DNA from: Clostridiaceae bacterium
Lineage (GTDB): Bacteria > Bacillota > Clostridia > Oscillospirales > Acutalibacteraceae
Direction: 5' to 3'
Length of the DNA stretch: 18,567 nucleotides
Assembly: GCA_904501675.1 (NCBI GenBank)
Contig: CAJGCL010000029.1
Coordinates: 1-18,567 of the forward strand
The notes beneath the pieces are model-generated. The model ran no database searches. It had not been told where the DNA came from and saw only the letters and a program-made list of their open reading frames with translations. Positions 6,817-14,452 of the stretch are shown in pieces. Numbering within the stretch: position 1 is the first letter of the stretch; each line of letters begins with the position of its first letter. The position numbers and the translations under genes are program-made.

Positions 6817-7860
6817 ATGGAGTGGTTTGCAGATTTTGCCCGAGTTTATTTCGGGGGAATTGACACAGGTTTCGATGTTTCATCGGTGTTCTGCGAATTT
6901 TCAATTGGTTCAAATATTATTCAAATCAGGTGGTATGGCGTAATAATCGCGTTAGGCTTTACTCTTGCTGCTCTTTTTGGAGGCAGAATAGCATACACCT
7001 GGCGAATGAATCTTTCTAAAATGATAGATGTACTCATTTACGGTACTTTTGGCGGAATTATAGGTGCCAGAGCGTACTATGTTATTTTTCAATGGGATTA
7101 CTATAAGCTCAATCCGGTTGAAATATTTGAAATATGGAATGGCGGACTTGCTATATACGGCGGAATTATAGGTGGTATTATAGCCGGTTTCATAACTTGC
7201 AAACTTGAGAAAATTAATTTCTATAACCTTCTTGACTTAGTAGGAATGAGCCTTCTTATAGGTCAGGGCATCGGCAGATGGGGTAACTACGCAAATCAGG
7301 AGGCCTTCGGTGTTTTTACAAACGGAAACTACGGAATGATGAGCGAAAAAGTGGTCAACTATATTATTAAAAATGCTGATAAGTATGGCTTGGAAGGTGT
7401 GCCGGATATCCCGGGCTTTATTGAAGCAAATGATTTGTATGTTCATCCTACATTTTTCTACGAATTTGTATGGTGTATGGCAGGCTTTGGTATACTTTAC
7501 CTCATACTCAAAAAGTTCAGAAAATTCAGTGGTCAGCTATTCCTTTGCTATGGAATATGGTACGGAACAGGCAGAGCAATTTTCGAAGGCTTGAGAACGG
7601 ATAGCCTTTATGTCGGTTCAACAGATATACGTGTTTCTCAGGCATTATCACTTGCAATCGTTGCGGTTTGCGCAGTGATTCTTGTTGTGAAGCTTATAAA
7701 AAATCATAAAAACCCTCAACCAATTGAAGGTATAGATTATTTTCCATCTGATGCAGGTAAACTTTTAAGCGAAATTAAAGCAGAAAAGGCACAGAGAGCG
7801 CAGGAAACACCTGATGTTAAAAAGGTTAAAGTGCCTAAGGCAAAAAGCGAGGAGAAATAA
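6817..7860 (+). CDS. lgt: Prolipoprotein diacylglyceryl transferase
   Basis: Lgt moves diacylglycerol from phosphatidylglycerol to the lipobox cysteine of prelipoproteins in the cytoplasmic membrane. The 347-residue product is strongly hydrophobic with about seven membrane segments. It has WNGGLAIYGG (107-116), the signature GRWGNYANQEAFG (153-165), HPTFFYE (210-216) and GRAIFEGLRTDS (252-263). Tyrosine stands where E. coli has H103, a common Gram-positive variant. After the last membrane segment (about 277-295) there is a charged tail of about 50 residues rich in Lys, Glu and Ala, longer than in many Lgt proteins. AGGAG (6805-6809) stands seven bases before the ATG. It is probably co-transcribed with yfmFH and abuts folD with no gap. 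Confidence 0.96.
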   Translation: MEWFADFARVYFGGIDTGFDVSSVFCEFSIGSNIIQIRWYGVIIALGFTLAALFGGRIAYTWRMNLSKMIDVLIYGTFGGIIGARAYYVIFQWDYYKLNPVEIFEIWNGGLAIYGGIIGGIIAGFITCKLEKINFYNLLDLVGMSLLIGQGIGRWGNYANQEAFGVFTNGNYGMMSEKVVNYIIKNADKYGLEGVPDIPGFIEANDLYVHPTFFYEFVWCMAGFGILYLILKKFRKFSGQLFLCYGIWYGTGRAIFEGLRTDSLYVGSTDIRVSQALSLAIVAVCAVILVVKLIKNHKNPQPIEGIDYFPSDAGKLLSEIKAEKAQRAQETPDVKKVKVPKAKSEEK

Positions 7861-8715
7861 ATGGCAGAAATTATAAACGGTAAGCTTGTTTCGCAGGCGA
7901 AAAGAGAAGAACTTAAAAGCCGTGTTTTAAGGCTTAACGAAGATGGTGTTGAAGTAGGGCTTGCAGTTATTATTGTTGGTAACAACAGTGCTTCACGTGT
8001 ATATGTTAACAACAAGAAAAAAGGCTGCGAGGAAATTGGTGTTAATTCATTTGAGTATGCCTTGCCTGAAGAAACAACTCAGGACCAGCTTCTCGATCTT
8101 ATTGCAGAGCTTAATGAAGATAGAAGGGTAGACGGTATCCTTTGCCAGCTTCCTTTACCAAAACATATTGATGAACAGGCAGTTATAAATGCTATAAATC
8201 CACAGAAGGATGTAGATGCTTTCCACCCTTTTAATGTTGGTCATATTATGATAGGTGATTACACCTTCCTTCCATGTACACCTGCAGGAATAATGGAAAT
8301 GCTTAAGTTCTATAACATCTCCGTATCAGGCAAAAAATGCGTTGTAATAGGCAGAAGCAATATTGTTGGCAAGCCAATGGCGATGCTTCTTCTTAAAGAA
8401 AACGGAACAGTCGAAATCTGCCATTCAAGAACAGAAAATCTTAAAGAAGAGTGCCTTACTGCAGATATTCTTGTTGCAGCTGTTGGTAAAGCGTATTTTG
8501 TTACTGCAGATATGGTCAAGGATGATGCGGTAGTTATAGATGTTGGTATGAACAGAAATGAAGAAGGTAAGCTTTGCGGAGATGTATGTTTCGATGAGGT
8601 TTCCTTGAAAGCATCATATATCACACCTGTTCCGGGTGGCGTAGGACCTATGACAATTACTATGCTGCTTGAAAATACAGTCAGGGCAGCAGAAACATAT
8701 AAACTTGCTGAATGA
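7861..8715 (+). CDS. folD: Methylenetetrahydrofolate dehydrogenase/cyclohydrolase FolD
   Basis: FolD is the bifunctional enzyme that converts 5,10-methylene-THF to 5,10-methenyl-THF with NADP and then to 10-formyl-THF, feeding purine and formyl-Met synthesis. The 284-residue product has the active-site Tyr and Lys in SRVYVNNKKK (Y49, K53), DGILCQLPLP (91-100), KDVDAFHP, the Rossmann motif GRSNIVGKP (164-172) and PVPGGVGPMT (256-265). The ATG follows the lgt stop directly, with GCGAGGAG (7847-7854) inside the end of lgt as ribosome site, so it is translationally coupled to lgt. It is the last gene of the operon; a terminator hairpin starts 58 bases after its stop. Confidence 0.97.
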   Translation: MAEIINGKLVSQAKREELKSRVLRLNEDGVEVGLAVIIVGNNSASRVYVNNKKKGCEEIGVNSFEYALPEETTQDQLLDLIAELNEDRRVDGILCQLPLPKHIDEQAVINAINPQKDVDAFHPFNVGHIMIGDYTFLPCTPAGIMEMLKFYNISVSGKKCVVIGRSNIVGKPMAMLLLKENGTVEICHSRTENLKEECLTADILVAAVGKAYFVTADMVKDDAVVIDVGMNRNEEGKLCGDVCFDEVSLKASYITPVPGGVGPMTITMLLENTVRAAETYKLAE

Positions 8716-8773
8716 AATTCGATGGCATAATACACATAAAAAATTGATAAAATTTGTATATTTTAAAGCGTTA

Positions 8774-8809
8774 AAACGCCCTTGGTTAAGTTGACAACCG
8801 AGGGCGTTT
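8774..8809 (+). terminator. Terminator hairpin after folD
   Basis: The arms AAACGCCCTTGGTT (8774-8787) and AACCGAGGGCGTTT (8796-8809) pair over 14 positions with one T-G pair; the loop is AAGTTGAC. The following bases are U-rich but not a pure U run (TTTATATTATAAT). The loop and 3' arm also hold the -35 box and spacer of the next promoter. Confidence 0.8.
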
Positions 8810-8819
8810 ATATTATAAT
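8791..8819 (+). promoter_or_regulatory. Full-consensus sigma-A promoter of the LRR protein gene, embedded in the terminator
   Basis: TTGACA (8791-8796), a 17-base spacer (8797-8813) and TATAAT (8814-8819) match the sigma-A consensus at every position and at the optimal spacing. The -35 box lies in the loop of the folD terminator plus its first 3' arm base, and the spacer is the 3' arm. Transcription would begin near 8826, giving a leader of about 68 bases. No second promoter was seen before 8894. Confidence 0.88.
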
Positions 8820-8893
8820 AATTCTATCTGTAAAGTGGATTTCACTTATCTTTTTACGGTTAACTAAACACAATTTCGGAAGGATGCGTTTTT

Positions 8894-11800
8894 ATGACAG
8901 CATTTAAAAAGACAGTATGCGGCATAATGGCATTTGTTTTAACATTTGCTCTTATTGCAGCAGCTCCAATCACTGCTTTTGCAGAAGATGAAGAAACTAC
9001 ATATTCTGCTCAGGAGATTGAGTTAAACAAAGAAACTGATGATGACGGCTTTGAGTATATCAAGGTTGATGAAGATTCAGCTATCGAAATCGTTGGCTAT
9101 GTTGGTGACGCTATAGAGGTAGATGTACCTTCTAAAATCGGCGGACTCAGCGTTATTTCTATTGGCGCAGGTGCTTTTGCAGATAACGATAGAATAGTAT
9201 CTGTAAAACTTCATAGCGACATTACTGTTTTAGGTGATGGTGCTTTCAAGAACTGTACATCACTTGAAGAACTCAAAAATATCAAATCTCTCGAGAAAAT
9301 CGGTGTAGGTTGCTTTGAAGGTTGTGTATCTCTTAAGAGCTTCACTCTTCCTGATAATGTAACAGCAGTTCCTGAAAAATGCTTCCTCGGTTGTTCTGCT
9401 CTTGAAGAGATTGAAGAGCATAAGAACCTTAAAAATGTAGCAAAGGATGCTTTCAGTGGTACAGCATGGGAAAATGCTATGCCTGAAGGTCCTCTTAACT
9501 TCGGTAGAGTTCTTTATTCATATAAGGGTGCAGTTAAAGATGTTGAAATTCCAAAGGGCGTTTCTCTTATTGAGGATTATGCGTTTATCGGATGCGACAC
9601 TATTGAAACTCTCACATTAGGTTACGATGTTGAGGAAATTGGCCTCTACGCTTTTCAGAATTGTGTAAACCTTAAAACAGTTAGTGTTAATGACGCTCTC
9701 GGCGTTGTAAGTGCCGGTGCATTCAAGGGTTGCATTTCTCTTGAATCAATGGACTTCTCAGAATCCACTCTTGCAACTATCGGTTACGAAGCATTCAGTG
9801 ATTGTCTTGCTCTCAATGAGGTTAAGCTTTGCGAAACAATCTCTGAAATCGGTGATTATGCATTCCAGGGTACAGCAATAAAAACAATTGCTTTTGATAA
9901 AAACGTTAACTCTCTTGGTGCTAACAGCTTCCTTAACACAAAGAATTTTGAATCCTTTGAGGTTATAGCTAAAAACAAGGAATTTACAGCTATTGATGGG
10001 GTTCTTTTCAATAAGAAAGCAACAAAGTTGGTTTCTTTCCCTGCTGCTAAGTTAGCAAACGAAGAATATACACTTCCTGATTCTGTTAACGAAATCGGTG
10101 AAAAGGCATTCTATGGTACCACAGTAGCTGCTGTTTCAATTGGTGAAAACAACTCACTTGAAAGAATCGGCGTTTCTGCTTTTGAAGATTCTCAGGTTAC
10201 AAACTTAGCTCTTGTAACAAGCAAAATTGCAAAAATTGAAGCAAGCACATTTAAAAACGCAGCAAATCTTAAGACAATTGCTCTTCCTGATACACTTACA
10301 TATATTGGTGCAGACAGCTTTACTGGTTGTGCAGCTCTTGCTGAAATCAAGATTCCTGATTCAGTTGAAGAAATTGCAACAGGAGCATTCAAAAATACAG
10401 GTCTTAAGAGTGTAAATACAGGTGATGGTGTTGCTAAAATTGCAACAGAAGCTTTCGCAGGTAACAAAGCTCTTACAGATTTATACATCGGTAAAAATGT
10501 AGAGAAAATCGGTGATAATGCATTCGCTGGTTGTACAGCTCTTGTGGCAGTTAACCTTCCTGCGTCATTAAAGTATTTCAACGCAAATGCTTTTGATGGT
10601 TGTACAGCCCTTACCAAGATTTCAGTTGATGCTGAAAACAAGGCTTTCAAGGCTGTAGGCGATGTAATCTACTCTGCAGATGGTAAAACTCTTGTAATGG
10701 TAGCTAACAAGAATGCAAAGAGCGTTGCAATTGCTAACGGTACAGAGGTTATTGCTCCTAACGCATTCAATCTTGCAAAAGGTGTTTCATCTATTACATT
10801 CCCATCAACTCTCGTAAACGTTCAGGGTAATGCCCTTGATGTAACAGCATGGTATACATCTCAGGATGGTGCTGTTTATGCAGGTCCTGTTCTTTACAAA
10901 GTAAAGGGTCTTACTTCAAGCGTAGCAGTTAAAGAGGGTACAGTTGCAATTGCTGAAAATGCAGTTAACAATGCAGTTGTTAAAACAATTACTCTTCCAT
11001 CATCTCTTAAAGTGATTGGTAACGATGCTTTCGCTATGTCAGGCATTACAGCTATCATTATTCCTGATAGCGTAACATCAATCGGTTCAGGCGCATTCCG
11101 TGGAGCTGCTGCTCTTGAAAGTGCAACACTTCCAAATGCAATTGAAATAATCGATGCATCAACATTCAAGGATTGCTTCAAGCTTGCAAAAATCGTTATT
11201 CCTGCAGCAGTTCAGGTTATTTCTGCCGACGCTTTTGCAAATTGTAAAGCATTAGCATCTGCTGATTTGGGTTCAGTTAAAGAGATTGAACAGTATGCAT
11301 TCGCAGGCTGCGAATCACTTAAAGAAATTACTCTTCCTGCAACTGTTGAAACAGTGGACGCAGTTTCATTCTACGGCTGTACAGGTCTTCAGGCTATCAA
11401 CGTTGCTGAAGGCAACGCAAAGTTTAAATCAGTTGATGGTGTAGTACTTGTTGCAAATGGCGACGAAGAGCCTGTATTTGATACACTTGCTATCTTCCCT
11501 GCAGGTAAAGCCGGAGAATACAAGATTCCTGAAGATGTTAAGAATATTGCAGATAAAGCTTTCTATAACTGTGATGCATTAACAGCTATTTACTTTGCAG
11601 ATGGTTTCGGTAATATCGGTGCAGAAGCTTTCTATGATTGTGATAATATCTATGTAATTGAATTACCAGAAAGCGCAAGAGATATCGGCGACTATTCATT
11701 TGCTTCTTGTGACAATCTCCGTCAGTTTATTGTTTATAGTAACCTTACAGACTACGCTGATAATGCTTTTGATGGTTGCTACTACTTTAACTATGATGCA

Positions 11801-11992
11801 GTTACAATTAATGTTGAGGACAACTCAGGAGCAACACTTGGTATTGTTGCTGCAGTACTTGTTGTAATCGGTATTATTGCTTATGTTGTATACAACAAAA
11901 AGCAGAAAAAGCTTCAGGCTGAAATCATTGAGAAAAACAAAATCAAAGAAGCTCTTGAAGCACAGAAGGCTGCAGAAGCTAAGGCTGAATAA
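8894..11992 (+). CDS. BspA-like leucine-rich-repeat surface protein with C-terminal membrane anchor
   Basis: This 1032-residue protein is exported and membrane-anchored. A signal peptide (1-30) ends in AFA before EDEE. From about 85 to 965 there are about 32 LRR_5 (BspA/TpLRR type) repeats with the unit pattern AFxxCxxLxxVxLPxxVxxIGxx. The array is broken three times by a beta-hairpin insert (AIDGVLF, AVGDVIYS, SVDGVVL) and twice by an AW...VLYxxKG insert. A single membrane helix (about 980-1000) is followed by KKQKK and a charged helical tail of about 30 residues, predicted inside the cell. There is no LPxTG motif. Ribosome site GGAAGGA lies about nine bases before the ATG. Relatives in other bacteria bind host proteins, other cells or polymers; the ligand here is unknown. 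It is a single-gene unit between its own promoter and terminator. Confidence 0.93.
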   Translation: MTAFKKTVCGIMAFVLTFALIAAAPITAFAEDEETTYSAQEIELNKETDDDGFEYIKVDEDSAIEIVGYVGDAIEVDVPSKIGGLSVISIGAGAFADNDRIVSVKLHSDITVLGDGAFKNCTSLEELKNIKSLEKIGVGCFEGCVSLKSFTLPDNVTAVPEKCFLGCSALEEIEEHKNLKNVAKDAFSGTAWENAMPEGPLNFGRVLYSYKGAVKDVEIPKGVSLIEDYAFIGCDTIETLTLGYDVEEIGLYAFQNCVNLKTVSVNDALGVVSAGAFKGCISLESMDFSESTLATIGYEAFSDCLALNEVKLCETISEIGDYAFQGTAIKTIAFDKNVNSLGANSFLNTKNFESFEVIAKNKEFTAIDGVLFNKKATKLVSFPAAKLANEEYTLPDSVNEIGEKAFYGTTVAAVSIGENNSLERIGVSAFEDSQVTNLALVTSKIAKIEASTFKNAANLKTIALPDTLTYIGADSFTGCAALAEIKIPDSVEEIATGAFKNTGLKSVNTGDGVAKIATEAFAGNKALTDLYIGKNVEKIGDNAFAGCTALVAVNLPASLKYFNANAFDGCTALTKISVDAENKAFKAVGDVIYSADGKTLVMVANKNAKSVAIANGTEVIAPNAFNLAKGVSSITFPSTLVNVQGNALDVTAWYTSQDGAVYAGPVLYKVKGLTSSVAVKEGTVAIAENAVNNAVVKTITLPSSLKVIGNDAFAMSGITAIIIPDSVTSIGSGAFRGAAALESATLPNAIEIIDASTFKDCFKLAKIVIPAAVQVISADAFANCKALASADLGSVKEIEQYAFAGCESLKEITLPATVETVDAVSFYGCTGLQAINVAEGNAKFKSVDGVVLVANGDEEPVFDTLAIFPAGKAGEYKIPEDVKNIADKAFYNCDALTAIYFADGFGNIGAEAFYDCDNIYVIELPESARDIGDYSFASCDNLRQFIVYSNLTDYADNAFDGCYYFNYDAVTINVEDNSGATLGIVAAVLVVIGIIAYVVYNKKQKKLQAEIIEKNKIKEALEAQKAAEAKAE

Positions 11993-12007
11993 TTTAAAGC
12001 ATAATGG

Positions 12008-12045
12008 AACGCCCTTGAATCCAATGGATTCAAGGGCGTTTTTTT
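12008..12045 (+). terminator. Strong intrinsic terminator of the LRR protein gene
   Basis: The arms AACGCCCTTGAATCC (12008-12022) and GGATTCAAGGGCGTT (12026-12040) are perfect inverted repeats of 15 bases around a three-base loop, followed by a T run (12041-12045). It begins 15 bases after the stop codon. In the other direction there is no U run, so it mainly serves the plus-strand gene. The first ten stem bases (AACGCCCTTG) also occur in the folD terminator. Confidence 0.92.
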
Positions 12046-12067
12046 ATATTTCTTCGATTCTTCTTAA

Positions 12068-12919
12068 TTATACACCTGAGTATGCAGAGAAACCACCATC
12101 AACAGGTATAACAACGCCTGTAACAAATTTTGAATAAGTTTCGTCTGAGAGGAAGAGGAGCGCACCTGTTAAATCTTCAGGTACACCAAATCTTCCGAGT
12201 GGTGTATGTGTAAGAATTTTGTTGCTTCTTGGTGTGAGTGAACCATCTTCGTTGTAAAGAAGAGCTTTGTTCTGGTTTGTTGAGAAGAAACCGGGCGCAA
12301 TAGCGTTAACTCTTAAACCAACCTCTGAAAAATGAACCGCCATAAACTGTGTGAAGTTTGAAATAGCTGCCTTAGCTGCGGAGTATGCAGGGATTTTTGT
12401 GAGAGGCTTGTATGAGTTCATTGAAGATACATTGATAATTGTAGCATGCTCCTTGCCAATCATATCCTTTGCAAAAACCTGAGTTGGAATAAGAGTACCA
12501 AGGAAGTTGAGATTAAATACAAATTCAATGCCTTTAGGATCGAGGTCAAAGAATGTTTTTACATCTTCTGCTTTGTTCTCAAGGTCGCACATTTCAAACT
12601 TTTCTTTAGTTGTGTTGCCACTTGGGTGGTTACCACCTGCGCCGTTTATGAGAATATCACAAGTGCCTATTTTTGCATTGATTTCTTCTCTTGCTGCTTC
12701 GAGGCTTTCTTTTTCAAGAACGTTGCAAGCAACGCCAATTGCTTCAAATCCCTCAGCAATAATTTCATCTGCTACCTTCTGTGCAGCTTCAAGTCTTAAA
12801 TCAAGAACAGCAACCTTAACGCCCTGTCTTGCGAGATCTTTTGCAAAGCCTCCGCAAAGAACACCGCCGCCACCTGTAACAACGGCAACTCTGCCTTTAA
12901 GATTTTCGTGATTAAACAT
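12068..12919 (-). CDS. SDR-family oxidoreductase, YjmF/UxuB-like (probable D-mannonate-type dehydrogenase)
   Basis: This is a classical short-chain dehydrogenase of 283 residues. It shows the cofactor motif TGGGGVLCGG (15-24), NGAGG (92-96), the catalytic serine in NVSSMNSY and the YxxxK pair (Y179, K183), and ends in PVDGGFSAYSGV. The motifs GGGGVLCGG, NGAGGNHP and VNAIAPGFF are those I associate with Bacillus YjmF (UxuB), an NAD-dependent D-mannonate/fructuronate oxidoreductase of hexuronate breakdown. The substrate here is inferred from that resemblance; no uxuA or uxaC is in the window. AAAGGAG stands about ten bases before the ATG. It is the last gene of the minus-strand operon, 16 bases after the TIM-barrel gene, and the two probably act on the same sugar or sugar acid. 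Confidence 0.85.
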   Translation of the reverse strand: MFNHENLKGRVAVVTGGGGVLCGGFAKDLARQGVKVAVLDLRLEAAQKVADEIIAEGFEAIGVACNVLEKESLEAAREEINAKIGTCDILINGAGGNHPSGNTTKEKFEMCDLENKAEDVKTFFDLDPKGIEFVFNLNFLGTLIPTQVFAKDMIGKEHATIINVSSMNSYKPLTKIPAYSAAKAAISNFTQFMAVHFSEVGLRVNAIAPGFFSTNQNKALLYNEDGSLTPRSNKILTHTPLGRFGVPEDLTGALLFLSDETYSKFVTGVVIPVDGGFSAYSGV

Positions 12920-12935
12920 AATTTATACGCTCCTT

Positions 12936-13832
12936 TTAACTTCTTACTGTTATGTCATTTAAATTTGCTTTTTCCAAACAAACATCAAGGGCATCTGCTG
13001 CCGCATCGAATGCAGCACGATTTGTTGGATAAGTATAATCATCTTTAAGCTGGTCTGCAGTGCCGCCTTCGCCCTCGAGCTCTTTGAGACCATCAAACAC
13101 CTTTAAGTGTGGCTCCAATGTGAGGAAGTGCTCGCCATCTTTATCATTTGCAAAACGCTCAAGAAGTTCAACTATATGGCCATCTCCCAAGCCTGCAGGA
13201 CGAACCTTACCACCTTCGAAGAGGCAGTCTTTAACGTGGAAATAGTCGATGTAATCCTTAAGCATATCGTATGCAGGGAGAATTTCCTGACCACACTGAA
13301 TAAAGTTGGAAGGGTCAAATATACCTTTGATTTTACCATCAAAGGTTTTATAAATTTCAAGACAACGTTCAGCAATGTCGCCATAAATATCTTTTTCGTT
13401 TTCGTGGCAGCACCATATACCATGCTCTAAAGAGTATGTGCACATTTTGTCCAGTCTTTCGAAAACTTCGTCTCTGTATTCAGTAAGGCTCTGACCCTTT
13501 GTGAAAAAGAAGCTGAACATTCTGATTCTTTCAGTGCCTAAAATATTTGCAACCTCAACGCAATTTTTGAAATCCTCAAAATGAGGAGCAAAATCATCAG
13601 TAATCTCAATTTTACCATAGTGTGAGCCTATTGAGGAAACTCCAATTCCGTTGTCGTCAAGAATTTTCTTCAATTCTTTCGCTTGATCTACAGTGTAAAG
13701 AGAGATGTTTCCATGGTCAAGACCTCTTGGCTCAATATGAGTCATGCGGTGAGCCTTAAGTGCATCAATCTGGTCAAGAATTCCGCCACCTGCTTCATCA
13801 GCAAAAGCGGACAAATAAAATTTAACTGCCAT
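12936..13832 (-). CDS. Sugar phosphate isomerase/epimerase-like TIM-barrel protein
   Basis: The 298-residue product belongs to the xylose-isomerase-like/AP-endonuclease-2 TIM-barrel group. It begins with YLSAFADEAGG, the usual first strand. Probable metal ligands follow in the right order: glutamate in CCHENEKDIYGD (E144 or E146), D173 in GIFDPSNF, H199 in YFHVKD and E240 in LTLEPHL. Members interconvert keto and aldo sugars or epimerise sugars and inositols, with Mn or Mg. The particular substrate cannot be read from the sequence. AAGGAG lies eight bases before the ATG and overlaps the stop region of the preceding membrane-protein gene. The pairing with a YjmF-like dehydrogenase just downstream suggests a two-step sugar-acid or polyol conversion. 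Confidence 0.85.
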   Translation of the reverse strand: MAVKFYLSAFADEAGGGILDQIDALKAHRMTHIEPRGLDHGNISLYTVDQAKELKKILDDNGIGVSSIGSHYGKIEITDDFAPHFEDFKNCVEVANILGTERIRMFSFFFTKGQSLTEYRDEVFERLDKMCTYSLEHGIWCCHENEKDIYGDIAERCLEIYKTFDGKIKGIFDPSNFIQCGQEILPAYDMLKDYIDYFHVKDCLFEGGKVRPAGLGDGHIVELLERFANDKDGEHFLTLEPHLKVFDGLKELEGEGGTADQLKDDYTYPTNRAAFDAAADALDVCLEKANLNDITVRS

Positions 13833-13844
13833 ATTTAATTCTCC

Positions 13845-14447
13845 TTAAAGGAAATTTTCTTTGTTTTTCTTTATGTAAACCGCGCATTTTCTGCACAATT
13901 TATCCGAATCATAAACATTTCTGAATTGCTCATCTGTTTTCTGTATAACAGCATAATCTATTGAAACCTCGCTATCAGGGTCATACATAGGATAGAGAAT
14001 ATCAACATACTTGATTAATTCCGTAGCATCAACTGCACTAAGAGCATTTTTTATATTTGGTACAAGGGGAGCGCCATTGTTTTTGAAAAAGGAAGATAGA
14101 GCCGTTTTTGCATCTTCATCAAAATATTCCAGCGTATATACATTTTTCTTTTCGGCAGGAAGCTCATCAAAAGCTTTGTTCATATCAATAGCATTTTCAA
14201 GGGCAATCTGAATATTCATAGCAACCCCATGTAAAAGCTGAATTTCTTCACAATTATTAAGCTTTTCCTGTGTCAGAACAGCGTATTTTTCTCTCAGCTC
14301 GTAATCGCGTTTCCATATTTCGGCTTCTTTTTTAAGTTTTTCTCGTCTTTCTTTTGAAGAACCGAGAACTTTGATCCATGCAAAAATCGCACCAATAATT
14401 GCAATACCAAGAAAGAGCCAATAATACCATTGAACACCTAAAACCAT
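13845..14447 (-). CDS. Unrecognised membrane protein with one N-terminal membrane helix
   Basis: I do not recognise this family. The 200-residue product has one hydrophobic segment near the N-terminus (about 5-27, QWYYWLFLGIAIIGAIFAW). A strongly charged, probably coiled-coil stretch follows (about 28-60, SSKERREKLKKEAEIWKRD), then a mostly helical soluble part of about 130 residues with no known motif. It ends with a CxxC (LCRKC) and a Lys-rich tail. The start is the ATG at 14447: AGGAG sits eight bases upstream, inside the last codons of rsmI. An in-frame GTG at 14456 overlaps the ribosome site. It begins five bases after the rsmI stop, and the next gene's AAGGAG overlaps its stop, so it is embedded in the operon. 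A septum or envelope scaffold role is possible but unsupported. Confidence 0.8.
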   Translation of the reverse strand: MVLGVQWYYWLFLGIAIIGAIFAWIKVLGSSKERREKLKKEAEIWKRDYELREKYAVLTQEKLNNCEEIQLLHGVAMNIQIALENAIDMNKAFDELPAEKKNVYTLEYFDEDAKTALSSFFKNNGAPLVPNIKNALSAVDATELIKYVDILYPMYDPDSEVSIDYAVIQKTDEQFRNVYDSDKLCRKCAVYIKKNKENFL

Positions 14448-14452
14448 ATCAA

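Noticed and set aside
9173..11790. Repeated short motifs as a CRISPR or satellite array
   Set aside because: The repeats are imperfect, in frame and encode LRR units; there are no constant repeats with unique spacers.
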